Below, piece by piece: positions 25,740-34,483 of a DNA stretch of 64,000 nucleotides (within the stretch, counting starts at the first letter, position 1; every line of letters begins with the position of its first letter). Below the pieces are notes generated by a model. The model was not told where the DNA came from and made no database searches. It saw only the letters and a program-made list of their open reading frames with translations. A program made the translations under genes and the position numbers. Source of the stretch: Sutcliffiella horikoshii. GTDB lineage: Bacteria > Bacillota > Bacilli > Bacillales > Bacillaceae_I. The DNA is taken from assembly GCF_019931755.1 (NCBI RefSeq), contig NZ_CP082918.1, positions 3,390,001-3,454,000 of the forward strand. The letters are read 5' to 3'.

Positions 25740-26633
25740 TTACTGGAGGCCGTTGCTTCCCTTTGATAGACTTCTTCTAAAGAACCACTTCATAACTAAT
25801 CCGTGCTTTGGCGACAAGAAAAAGGTTAAAACAAACAATAACCCAGCCATCGAAGCCATCATACCTGATATCGAAACGTTAAACATGGATGCCGCATAAT
25901 ATCCAAGAACTGCCGAGGCAACCCCGATACCGGCACTTAATAAAAGCATGATACTCAATTTATCAGTCAGGAGATAAGCACTTGCCCCCGGAGCAATAAG
26001 CATCGCTACAACTAATATCGCCCCTACACTATCAAAAGAGGCAACTGTAGTGATGGAGAGCATCCCCATCAATAAATAGTGCATGAACATGACCGGTATC
26101 CCAATGGCAAGGGCCATTTCAGGATCAAACGAGCAAATTTTCAATTCTTTATAAAAGAGCAGAATGACTGCCAGATTAATGATCAGAACAGCTCCAAGCA
26201 TCCATACTGCCCTTGGTCCGAGATCCATTCCTGCAATAATCAATGTGTCCCAAGGAACAAAGGCTATTTCCCCCATCAGCGCATGATCCACATCTAAATG
26301 AATTCTTCCTGCGTATAACGATACTAAAATAACGCCTAGCGCAAAAAGAGAAGTAAATACAACACCGATTGCCGCATCTGACTGCACGCCTGAGGAATGG
26401 AGCAGCTGAATGAAAAATGCGGTCAATAACCCCACAACTAATGCGCCTGCAAACATATATATACCGTCTAAGCTGCTTGAGACAAGGTATGCTCCAACGA
26501 TACCAAGTAATACAGTATGACTAATCGCATCCGCAAGCATCGCCATTCTTCTTAGGATAAGAAAACATCCAGTAAGACCGCAAGTAATGCCGACTAATGA
26601 TCCAGTTAAAATAATCCATCCTTCATAACTCAT
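25740..26633 (-). CDS. mntD: Manganese ABC transporter permease
   Basis: Membrane permease of the ABC-3 family, 297 residues with about eight hydrophobic segments. GCFLILRRMAMLADAISHTVLLG near the N-terminus and DALGVAFTS-like SDAAIGVVFTSLFALG are family features. With mntC it should form the channel of the Mn importer; zinc permeases look alike, so specificity is inferred from synteny with B. subtilis mntABCD. The start ATG overlaps the mntC stop as TGATG, a sign of coupled translation. Confidence 0.9.
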   Translation of the reverse strand: MSYEGWIILTGSLVGITCGLTGCFLILRRMAMLADAISHTVLLGIVGAYLVSSSLDGIYMFAGALVVGLLTAFFIQLLHSSGVQSDAAIGVVFTSLFALGVILVSLYAGRIHLDVDHALMGEIAFVPWDTLIIAGMDLGPRAVWMLGAVLIINLAVILLFYKELKICSFDPEMALAIGIPVMFMHYLLMGMLSITTVASFDSVGAILVVAMLIAPGASAYLLTDKLSIMLLLSAGIGVASAVLGYYAASMFNVSISGMMASMAGLLFVLTFFLSPKHGLVMKWFFRRSLSKGSNGLQ

Positions 26634-27988
26634 CAGCCTTCACTCCCTTCTACTGCAGAATGGAAGCCTTTGTTTCCTATTTTTCTTTTCTTTTTATATA
26701 AAAATAAACCATTGGGTTCCCTGCCGAAATCTTTGAGCAAAGCCCGTAGCTCATCAATTATTTCTTTCGGTCCATTTAAAAGGTCCATACTGCCTTCTCG
26801 CCAATTTGAGACAGGGAATTTGCTTTCAAACATAAGATACATATCCAATAACCTGTTTTTCAGAACAATTTCATGGGCCAACTCAAGCCCTTTTTCCGTT
26901 AGCATCAATTGTTTATTAGCTTGCTCTTCTGCTAATAATCCTTCTTTTTTCAAGTCCTTAACCACACCGAGAAGTGTAAAAGTGGAAACCGGCCGTAATT
27001 CCACCACTTGTTGGAAGGAATAGCTTCCGATTTCTTTCCCTTCTGACTCTTTCAACGTGGTTTCACTCAACTCATACAGACTTGATAATACATTCTCCCT
27101 TGTGACTAAGCGTTTGACCTTCCATTGCTTCACCATTTTAGGCAATAACCCTTTTTTGGTACCAAATATAAGCGAGATTAAAAATAATATCGTTGCTGCT
27201 AAAATTATTAAAGGTCCTGTTGGCATTCCTCGTGAAAGTGTACTGAGCAATGTCCCAACAATCCCAGATATTCCTCCGACCAGCCCAGCCAGCACTACCA
27301 TGTGATCAAGTCGTTCAGTCCAATATCTTGCAGCGATGGCAGGCGTGATTAACATCGCTGCCATTAAAATAACCCCAACCGCTTGAAGGCCAATGACAAC
27401 TGCTCCGACAATCATCGTCATCAACAGCCCATTCAGCCACTTTATTGGTAACCCTATCCCTTGCGCAAATTGAGGGTCAAAGGTAATCAATTTCAATTCC
27501 TTGAAAAGGATGAACGTGATGAAAATCAACACAAAGGCGATCACACTGATAATTTGAACATCCAATCCGACAATCGCTGCCGCTTGCCCGAAAATAAAGG
27601 AATCAAGCCCCGCCTGATTGCCACTCCCATTTTGCTGAATGTACGTTAACAGGACAATACCGAAGCCAAAGAATACCGAAAGAACGAGACCGATTGCTGT
27701 ATCTTCTTTTATTCGAGAATGTTTAATAATGGCTTGAATACAATAAGTCCCGATTAGCCCAGAAATAGATGCCCCAATTAGTAACCATGACATCGATTTC
27801 GCACCATATAGTAGGAAAGCAATACAAATACCCGGCAGGGCAGCATGTGCCATGGCATCACCAAGAAGGCTTTGCTTCCTTAATAAAGCGAAACTTCCGA
27901 TGACACCACTTGCTATTCCAAGCAGAATCGTTCCTAGCAGCACCCACTGCACGTTCGGATCTTGTAGCATATTGAGAACTGTTTCCAT
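26633..27988 (-). CDS. mntC: Manganese ABC transporter permease with C-terminal regulator-like domain
   Basis: A 451-residue protein. Residues 1 to about 290 are an ABC-3 permease with FALLRKQSLLGDAMAHAALPGICIAF and KEDTAIGLVLSVFFGFGIVLL. The remaining 160 residues are soluble: TLLGVVKDLKKEGLL, LMLTEKGLELAHEIVLKNRLLDMYLM resemble the winged helix and helical segment of DtxR/MntR regulators. From memory, B. subtilis MntC is also longer than a plain permease. I use ATG 27988 with AGGAG upstream; the frame runs back to 28018, overlapping mntB. Confidence 0.9.
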   Translation of the reverse strand: METVLNMLQDPNVQWVLLGTILLGIASGVIGSFALLRKQSLLGDAMAHAALPGICIAFLLYGAKSMSWLLIGASISGLIGTYCIQAIIKHSRIKEDTAIGLVLSVFFGFGIVLLTYIQQNGSGNQAGLDSFIFGQAAAIVGLDVQIISVIAFVLIFITFILFKELKLITFDPQFAQGIGLPIKWLNGLLMTMIVGAVVIGLQAVGVILMAAMLITPAIAARYWTERLDHMVVLAGLVGGISGIVGTLLSTLSRGMPTGPLIILAATILFLISLIFGTKKGLLPKMVKQWKVKRLVTRENVLSSLYELSETTLKESEGKEIGSYSFQQVVELRPVSTFTLLGVVKDLKKEGLLAEEQANKQLMLTEKGLELAHEIVLKNRLLDMYLMFESKFPVSNWREGSMDLLNGPKEIIDELRALLKDFGREPNGLFLYKKKRKIGNKGFHSAVEGSEG

Positions 27989-27998
27989 ACTCTCACTC

Positions 27999-28745
27999 CT
28001 ATTGTTCGACAATGGCATGTGTTTGGTCTAAAAATGCCAACCGTCCACCATACGTTTTTTGCAAATTATCTATCGTGAATACTTCTTCTGTTGGACCTAT
28101 CGCAATTTTTCTAAGATTAAGTAACAGAACCCAGTCAAAATACTCCTTCACTGTCTGGAGATCATGATGTACTACGAGCACCGTTTTCCCTTGTGCTTTC
28201 AGTTCATTGAGTATAGTAATAATCGCTTTCTCCGTTGCTGCATCCACCCCGACAAATGGTTCATCCATGAAATAAACACTTGCGTCCTGAGCAAGTGCTC
28301 TTGCTAAGAATACTCGCTGTTGTTGTCCACCTGAAAGTTGGCTGATCTGGCGGGTGGCATATTCCTTCATCCCCACTTTATCAAGGCACTCAAAAGCAAA
28401 CTCCACATCTTTTTTATTAGGCCTTTTCAGCCAACCAATATGACCGTATCTTCCCATTAGGACAACATCGAGTGCATTTGTTGGAAAGTCCCAATCAACA
28501 GATCCACGTTGTGGCACATAGCCGATTAATTTACGTTGTGATCTGTATGATTTTCCATAGATTGATATAGTGCCAGACGCCTTTGGTATTAATTCCAAAG
28601 CCGCCTTTATTAACGTGGATTTACCGGCACCATTCGGCCCAATAATCCCGATAAGTTTTCCTTCCGGTACGCTGAAACTAATTTCTTTTAATACAGGTTT
28701 ACGATGATAAGCTACTGTTAAATTTTCTATTTTGACCGGCTCCAT
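27999..28745 (-). CDS. mntB: Manganese ABC transporter ATPase
   Basis: A 248-residue ATPase of the metal-importer class. Walker A is GPNGAGKST, the Q-loop region reads [13 protein letters not shown] (a hallmark of Mn/Zn importers), signature LSGGQQQRV, Walker [13 protein letters not shown] and switch VVHHDL. AAGGTGA precedes the ATG. The mntC start follows 10 bases after its stop. Confidence 0.94.
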   Translation of the reverse strand: MEPVKIENLTVAYHRKPVLKEISFSVPEGKLIGIIGPNGAGKSTLIKAALELIPKASGTISIYGKSYRSQRKLIGYVPQRGSVDWDFPTNALDVVLMGRYGHIGWLKRPNKKDVEFAFECLDKVGMKEYATRQISQLSGGQQQRVFLARALAQDASVYFMDEPFVGVDAATEKAIITILNELKAQGKTVLVVHHDLQTVKEYFDWVLLLNLRKIAIGPTEEVFTIDNLQKTYGGRLAFLDQTHAIVEQ

Positions 28746-28792
28746 ATTCGTTCACCTTACTTTCTAATTTGCTTTTTCATATATAAAATATT

Positions 28793-29725
28793 TTATTTTA
28801 ACGAATTAACGATTGTTTCGATATTATGTCGGAACATTCCTAAATATGTTCCCGTTTCTGTTCCTGCAGCCCCCATTGCATCAGAGTACAACTCCCCGCC
28901 AATTTCAACCGTGTGCCCTCTGCTTTCTGCACCTTGAACTACTGCATTAATGGAGTCTTCAGAAATACTGCTTTCCACGAAAACTGCTTTTATGTTTCTT
29001 TCCACCAGTAGATCTACAATGGACCGCACATCATTCAAACCAAACTCCGCATCCGTACTTAAACCTTGAAGTCCTGTCACTTCCATATCGTATGCTTCTC
29101 CAAAATATTTAAATGCATCATGAGCTGTCACAAGCACTCTGCTCTCTTGTGGGATTGTTGCTATTTGTTCCTTCGCATATGCATCCAGTTCTTCCAATTC
29201 CTCAATATAAGCAGCTGCGTTCTCTTCATAATAGTCTGCATTTTCTTCATCTTGTTCAATAAGTGTATCTTTCACCTCTTCTACAGCATACAACCAAAGG
29301 GAGATATCAAACCAAACATGCGGATCCGTCTTATCTGCTTCCCCTTCTGCAACTAAAAGCATTTCAGTTGGTACAGATTCCGCGACCGCAATTGTCGGCT
29401 TTTCTTCTGTCATCTTATTCAGGATTTCGCCCATTCTCCCCTCTAGTCTAAGCCCATTATAAAAAATGATATCTGCATCATTCAGTTTGCTTAAATCACC
29501 TTGGGATGCTTGGTACAAGTGAGGGTCGATTCCAGGTCCCATCAAACTTTGTACTTCCACTTTATCTCCACCTATGTTTTCCACAATATCAGCTATCTGA
29601 GCAATTGTGGTGGTAACTTGAATGGTTTCCTTTTCATCACTGTTCGCTCCGGAAGAACAAGCTGTCAACCCAAACCCAAGTGCTCCTACTAGTAACAATT
29701 TCCCCAAAAGGTTTTTCATTTTCAT
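28793..29725 (-). CDS. mntA: Manganese-binding lipoprotein of ABC importer
   Basis: Extracellular cluster A-I solute-binding protein that captures Mn (or Zn). Lipoprotein signal with lipobox LTAC near residue 22. Metal ligands are visible: His in GIDPHLYQAS, His in TDPHVWFD, Glu or His in the AHDAFKYFGE segment and Asp/Glu in VFVESSISED. There is no His-rich loop, unlike the ZnuA-like protein in this window, which fits Mn rather than Zn. Two ATGs, 29725 and 29719, follow AAGGAGAG. First gene of mntABCD. An MntR-like box lies 40 bases upstream. Confidence 0.93.
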   Translation of the reverse strand: MKMKNLLGKLLLVGALGFGLTACSSGANSDEKETIQVTTTIAQIADIVENIGGDKVEVQSLMGPGIDPHLYQASQGDLSKLNDADIIFYNGLRLEGRMGEILNKMTEEKPTIAVAESVPTEMLLVAEGEADKTDPHVWFDISLWLYAVEEVKDTLIEQDEENADYYEENAAAYIEELEELDAYAKEQIATIPQESRVLVTAHDAFKYFGEAYDMEVTGLQGLSTDAEFGLNDVRSIVDLLVERNIKAVFVESSISEDSINAVVQGAESRGHTVEIGGELYSDAMGAAGTETGTYLGMFRHNIETIVNSLK

Positions 29726-29764
29726 CTCTCTCCTTTTACAATAAGTATTTGTACTAAGTAACAA

Positions 29765-29785
29765 AAGTTTCTCTTATGCAAATTT
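29765..29785 (-). promoter_or_regulatory. Candidate MntR operator upstream of mntA
   Basis: The minus strand reads AAATTTGCATAAGAGAAACTT. I recall the B. subtilis mntA site as close to TTTGCATGAGGGAAAC, so this differs at two positions. TTGCAT inside it could be the -35 box. MntR would repress mntABCD when manganese is sufficient. Confidence 0.62.
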
Positions 29786-29984
29786 TATGGTAAAAAAATA
29801 CACATTCTCACCTATCTCCTAGACCACTTTATGCAGAAGAAAATAAAAATGTGATTCAAAACTTGACCAATGACAGTAATTTAAGCCTTAACCTAAAAAG
29901 TTGCCCTCATACAAAACTTAAACCCTAAGCAAACTTTTGTCAAGAACAAAAAAGCGCGAAAAAAGTGAAAAAAAAGAAAGAAAG
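29786..29984. other. AT-rich spacer with no gene seen
   Basis: Between the MntR-like box and the GGGGTCAGACCCC element I see no open reading frame with a ribosome binding site and no structured RNA that I recognise. Confidence 0.6.
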
Positions 29985-30024
29985 GGGGTCAGACCCCTCT
30001 AGGAATTTCGCTATCCGCGTCGAA
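29985..30024 (+). repeat. GGGGTCAGACCCC element, copy 2
   Basis: Same layout as 11445-11484: A-rich run, GGGGTCAGACCCC, then AGG-N-ATTT-N-GC and GTCGAA at identical spacing. The palindrome and these anchors are conserved while the bases between them differ. It lies between mntA and the menC terminator. Confidence 0.85.
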
Positions 30025-30041
30025 TATAAATAAGTTAACGT

Positions 30042-30077
30042 AAAAAGGCCCTGCAGGGATGGTGCTGCAGGGCCTTT
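30042..30077. terminator. menC operon terminator
   Basis: AAAAGGCCCTGCAG pairs perfectly with CTGCAGGGCCTTTT around an eight-base loop, 43 bases after the menC stop on the minus strand. Confidence 0.88.
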
Positions 30078-30119
30078 TGTCATCTTTTTTTATTCGTTTA
30101 TTATTTGGTCGCATTTTTT

Positions 30120-31244
30120 TTAGTGGTCTTTTTTCTTTGCAGGGAAGGTTGCTTTTCGTTTACTGATTTGTTCTACATACGGCTCATCCACTTCAAAGCC
30201 GATGCCCGGTCCTTTTGGTACTTTCACTTTTCCATCCTCCACTACCACTTCCGGTATAATGACATCCTTTTCCCAATAACGGCTTGAGGCAGAAAGGTCG
30301 CCCGGGATAGTAAAGTTGGGCAAAGAAGCCAGTGCGATATGAAAGGCTCTCGAAATCCCCGTCTCCAACATACCTCCACACCAGACAGGAATGTCATGCT
30401 CCTTACATAAGTCATGGATGTCGATGGCGTTAGCCAGTCCACCCACCCTGCCGATCTTAATACTCATCACTTTGCAGCTTCCAAGCTTTACAGAGTTTCT
30501 TACATCTTGAAGGCTCACGATACTTTCATCCAAGCAAACAGGAGTGGTTAAATGCTTTTGCAGTTCCGCATGCTCCACAATATCATCCGCCGCAAGTGGC
30601 TGTTCAATCATCAGCAAATTCAACGAATCTAATCTTTTTAGCCGCTCCACATCCATAAGCGTGTAGGCAGAGTTTGCATCTACTAATAAAGCTATATCCG
30701 GATAAGCATCCCTTATCACTTTAAGCATCTGGTAGTCGTTTGCCGGATCTATTTTCACCTTAATGCGTTCATAACCTTCTTTTATTCTATTCTCAATAGT
30801 GGAAAGCATCGCCTCTGGAGAATCCATGCTCACTACCACTCCAGCTTTCACGTCTTTACGGACACCACCAATATACTCTGCCAAAGAGATACCAGCCCGC
30901 TTTGCGAATAGATCCCACATGGCCATCTCTATACCTGCCTTAGCCATCTGATTTCGCATCCAATGTGAAAGAGCATCATTCACTTCCCACGGCGACTTCC
31001 AATCCCCTTGAATAATCGTTGGGATAAAAAACTCAGTCAACATATGCCAGGCAGTTTCAATCGTTTCCTCTGTATACCATGGAGAAGAAAATGCAACCAC
31101 TTCCCCCCATCCAGAATGCCCTTCGTCATCAGTGACTTTAACTAAAATGCTCTCCCTGTCTGTGACTGTTTCCTGATGAGTTCGAAATGGTTGAACTAAT
31201 TTCATAGAAGTCAGGAATAAATCAACCTTCTCAATTTTCATCAT
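30120..31244 (-). CDS. menC: o-Succinylbenzoate synthase
   Basis: Dehydrates SHCHC to o-succinylbenzoate in menaquinone synthesis. It is a 374-residue member of the enolase superfamily: KVKI with the catalytic Lys, metal ligands in LLVDANSAY, MIEQPL and CLDES, and the second Lys in MSIKIGRVGG. Enzymes of this Bacillus group may also act as N-succinylamino acid racemases. GGGAGGACA precedes ATGATG; the gene overlaps the end of menE by 14 bases. Last gene of the men operon. Confidence 0.95.
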   Translation of the reverse strand: MMKIEKVDLFLTSMKLVQPFRTHQETVTDRESILVKVTDDEGHSGWGEVVAFSSPWYTEETIETAWHMLTEFFIPTIIQGDWKSPWEVNDALSHWMRNQMAKAGIEMAMWDLFAKRAGISLAEYIGGVRKDVKAGVVVSMDSPEAMLSTIENRIKEGYERIKVKIDPANDYQMLKVIRDAYPDIALLVDANSAYTLMDVERLKRLDSLNLLMIEQPLAADDIVEHAELQKHLTTPVCLDESIVSLQDVRNSVKLGSCKVMSIKIGRVGGLANAIDIHDLCKEHDIPVWCGGMLETGISRAFHIALASLPNFTIPGDLSASSRYWEKDVIIPEVVVEDGKVKVPKGPGIGFEVDEPYVEQISKRKATFPAKKKDH

Positions 31245-32727
31245 TGTCCTCCCAACCAGGCAACATTTTTAATAGCTCTCTGCGCATTAACTTATTCGAC
31301 GCATTTCTCGGCAACCGTTCCACAACATATATTTGTTTAGGTACTTTATATCCTGCCAACCGCTCGCGCACAAACGAAAGTAAAGCTTCTTCCAACAGCT
31401 CTTCTTCCCTATCGGTAACAACAAATGCCACTGGAACTTGTCCCCACCGATCATCCGGCATGCCAGTAACCCCTGCGTCTTTTATAGAAGGGTGGGAAAT
31501 AAGAACCGCTTCAATTTCTGCAGGGTAGACGTTCTCCCCACCTGAAATGACTAAGTCGCTTCTTCTGTCCACGACAAACAAAAAACCGTCCTCATCTACA
31601 TAACCTAAATCCCCTGTGTACAACCATCCATCTTTTATTGCCTCAGACGTGCTCTCTTCCCGGTTGTAATACCCAGTTGTTACGTTCGGACCTTTCACAA
31701 CGATTTCCCCTGTTTTCATTGGAGCAGCTTCCACTCCATCAAGCATTATCTTTAACTGGCATGGAAATAGCGGTTTCCCAGCTGAACCTACCTTCGACAT
31801 GGCAAAGTCAGGCGAGAGGGTGACAATTTGCGAGCATGTTTCTGTCATCCCATAAGTCTGGTAGACCGGAATAGATTTTCTCTTGCACTCCTCCAATACG
31901 GATTTAGGTACAGGCCCGCCCCCAACAAGCATGCACCGAAACGATGGTGGATAGGATGTTGAACCAAGTTGCTCCAACAAACCGCTTAACATAGTCGTGA
32001 CAACCGATACTATGCTAACTTGTCGTTCCATCAAATCCTGATGTACTGCCTCCGCTTCAAAACGTCGATGAATAATCACTCTCATTCCATAAATCACGCT
32101 TCTCATTAAGATCGACAATCCACTTATATGAAAAATAGGCACTGCTAACAGCCAGCAGTCCTCTTCATGCAATCCCATATTCAAAGCAGAGCCTGTAGCA
32201 CTCCAAAAGTGATTGCCATAGGTCTGTTTCACTCCCTTAGGAAAACCCGTAGTACCACTTGTGTACATAATGGTATCAATCTCTTCCAGAGAAAATTCCT
32301 CTACTAGCGGCAATTCACTGCCTTTTAGCTGAACAACCTTTGAAAAGGGCACGATTTTCTGCGTTCCCATAAACTCTTTACTTTCCTTGAGCCCTAGTTC
32401 TCTTTCGTCATCCACCAAAATGAAACGGGATGCTGCGTCTTCTACTTGATAAGACAGCTCTTTTGAAGTTAACCTCAAATTATGTAATACAGTTATTGCA
32501 CCAATATTTTTCAGTGCGAACAACAATTCTACCAGTTCCATGCTGTTGGCCATAAAAATGGAAACCCGGTCCCCACGCTTTACGCCCAGCTCTACTAATT
32601 TGCCGCCAAAGTTCAATGAATTACTGTATAACTCTGAGAAAGTAACCCTCTTACCTTCCATCTCTAGTGCTATTCGATCCGGCGTCAAGGCAGCACGTTT
32701 CATCAAAAAGTTCGGCAATACTGTCAT
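31231..32727 (-). CDS. menE: o-Succinylbenzoate-CoA ligase
   Basis: Activates o-succinylbenzoate with CoA and ATP. The 498-residue adenylate-forming enzyme has the P-loop-like YTSGTTGFPKGV, YGMTETCS, the YTGDLGYVDEDG core, RRSDLVISGGENVYP and near the C-terminus the catalytic Lys in RNASNKLMRREL. I start it at ATG 32727 after GAGGAGGTAAAAGC; the frame extends to 32784 without a site. It lies between menB (97-base gap) and menC (overlap). Confidence 0.95.
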   Translation of the reverse strand: MTVLPNFLMKRAALTPDRIALEMEGKRVTFSELYSNSLNFGGKLVELGVKRGDRVSIFMANSMELVELLFALKNIGAITVLHNLRLTSKELSYQVEDAASRFILVDDERELGLKESKEFMGTQKIVPFSKVVQLKGSELPLVEEFSLEEIDTIMYTSGTTGFPKGVKQTYGNHFWSATGSALNMGLHEEDCWLLAVPIFHISGLSILMRSVIYGMRVIIHRRFEAEAVHQDLMERQVSIVSVVTTMLSGLLEQLGSTSYPPSFRCMLVGGGPVPKSVLEECKRKSIPVYQTYGMTETCSQIVTLSPDFAMSKVGSAGKPLFPCQLKIMLDGVEAAPMKTGEIVVKGPNVTTGYYNREESTSEAIKDGWLYTGDLGYVDEDGFLFVVDRRSDLVISGGENVYPAEIEAVLISHPSIKDAGVTGMPDDRWGQVPVAFVVTDREEELLEEALLSFVRERLAGYKVPKQIYVVERLPRNASNKLMRRELLKMLPGWEDNDEN

Positions 32728-32824
32728 AGCTTTTACCTCCTCACACCAATTTCCCCATAAAAAGAAGAGCAATCCAAAAGCCAAAAGCTCTTAGATTGCC
32801 CTCCAATCACCAAAAGTGTAATTA

Positions 32825-33646
32825 TTAAGGGAAACGAGGGAATTGTCCAAAGTCCGGCTTTCTTTTTTCTTTAAAAGCATCTCGACCTTCTTTTGCCTCT
32901 TCCGTAGTGTAATACAATAATGTAGCATCTCCAGCGAATTGTTGGATACCAGCCAAGCCATCAGTATCCGCGTTCATGGCAGCTTTCAAGAAACGTAGAG
33001 CAGTAGGACTGTTTTCTAACATCTCTTCACACCATTGTACTGTTTCATCTTCTAAACGCTCTAAAGGAACAACCGTGTTCACTAGACCCATATCCAATGC
33101 TTCCTTCGCATCATATTGACGGCATAGGTACCAGATTTCACGAGCTTTCTTATGCCCAACGATACGCGCAAGGTATCCGGAACCGTAACCAGCATCAAAG
33201 CTTCCCACTTTAGGGCCCGTTTGTCCAAAGCGTGCATTGTCAGCAGCAATGGTTAAATCACATACTACATGCAATACATGTCCGCCACCAATTGCCCAGC
33301 CTGCAACCATTGCCACTACAGGTTTTGGAGTTACACGGATTAAACGTTGAAGGTCAAGTACGTTCAAACGAGGAATCTCATCTTCTCCAACATAACCGCC
33401 ATGTCCGCGAACCTTTTGGTCTCCTCCGGAACAGAACGCTTTGTCTCCAGCACCAGTTAAAATAATGACGCCAACACTAGAATCATCACGTGCATACGCG
33501 AACGCTTCAATTAATTCCATTACTGTCTTCGGACGGAAAGCATTATGTACTTCCGGACGGTTGATCGTAATTTTTGCGATCCCGTTATATGTTTCATATA
33601 AAATGTCTTCAAATTGTTTTGGTCCTGCTATCCATTCTCGTGCCAT
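32825..33646 (-). CDS. menB: 1,4-Dihydroxy-2-naphthoyl-CoA synthase
   Basis: Closes the naphthoquinone ring by a Claisen condensation of o-succinylbenzoyl-CoA. The 273-residue crotonase has [15 protein letters not shown] (CoA and active-site loop), [11 protein letters not shown] forming the oxyanion hole, and [13 protein letters not shown]. The C-terminal [15 protein letters not shown] is typical of MenB. GGGAGGAAATAAAAC precedes the ATG. It follows menH by 24 bases. Confidence 0.97.
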   Translation of the reverse strand: MAREWIAGPKQFEDILYETYNGIAKITINRPEVHNAFRPKTVMELIEAFAYARDDSSVGVIILTGAGDKAFCSGGDQKVRGHGGYVGEDEIPRLNVLDLQRLIRVTPKPVVAMVAGWAIGGGHVLHVVCDLTIAADNARFGQTGPKVGSFDAGYGSGYLARIVGHKKAREIWYLCRQYDAKEALDMGLVNTVVPLERLEDETVQWCEEMLENSPTALRFLKAAMNADTDGLAGIQQFAGDATLLYYTTEEAKEGRDAFKEKRKPDFGQFPRFP

Positions 33647-33670
33647 GTTTTATTTCCTCCCTAACATAAA

Positions 33671-34483
33671 TTAGTTCGACAAAAACTCACTTACTATTTT
33701 ACCAAACTTTCGCGGTTGTTCCACATGAATTGCATGTCCAGCACCACTTATTTTGAAAAAAACCGATTTTTCTATCCTTTTTTTCATTTCCTGAGCAATA
33801 AGGACAAACTTTTCATCCCATTCCCCTGCGGCCAAAAGTACAGGACAATCGATTTTATCAAGATAATTCCAATTAGATGGTTGCATTCCGGTACCAAGAC
33901 CACGCAAGCTATTTGCCAGTCCTACAGGTGAATTACTCACCCGTTGCTGATAAATAGCCCCTTGCTTTATTACAGGCAATGACTTTTGTGATTGGAAAAG
34001 AGGGATGTTGGTCCAAAAATCAACGAAGGATTTTACCCCGTCTTTTTCTATTCGCTCTGCAAGCCTCTCATCCGCTTTTATCCTCGCGCTCCTGTCCTCC
34101 ATCTTTTCCAAGCCGGGAGACGCACTTTCTAGCACTAATTTCGATACCAGCTTGGGATAAGCCACCGCAAAAGAAAGTGCCACCCTTCCCCCCATAGAAT
34201 ATCCATAAATAGATACCGATGAAATACTTAATCTATCCAAAATAGATTTCAAGTCAACAAGCACCTTTTCCATCCTATAGCGCTCATGGTGAGCCGGTGC
34301 ATCAGTTTTTCCATGCCCAAGCTGATCTACCAATATAAAAGTATAGTCTTCCCTATTTTCAAAACCTGCTATTATGTCTTGAAAACTTCTTCCGCTCCCA
34401 GTAAAACCGTGCAGCATAAGAAGATGGTGGGCACCATCACCAATTGTTTCTACATGATAGTATACCCCGTTAATCTCCATCAT
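33671..34483 (-). CDS. menH: SHCHC synthase, alpha/beta hydrolase
   Basis: Removes pyruvate from SEPHCHC to give SHCHC. The 270-residue protein has HGFTGSGRSF for the oxyanion hole, nucleophile GYSMGG, an Asp in GEWDEKF and His in GAGHAIH. The start lies at ATG 34483 or ATG 34480 in ATGATG, so the gene overlaps the menD stop. GGAG lies ten bases upstream. Its position between menD and menB is the standard Bacillus order. Confidence 0.93.
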   Translation of the reverse strand: MMEINGVYYHVETIGDGAHHLLMLHGFTGSGRSFQDIIAGFENREDYTFILVDQLGHGKTDAPAHHERYRMEKVLVDLKSILDRLSISSVSIYGYSMGGRVALSFAVAYPKLVSKLVLESASPGLEKMEDRSARIKADERLAERIEKDGVKSFVDFWTNIPLFQSQKSLPVIKQGAIYQQRVSNSPVGLANSLRGLGTGMQPSNWNYLDKIDCPVLLAAGEWDEKFVLIAQEMKKRIEKSVFFKISGAGHAIHVEQPRKFGKIVSEFLSN

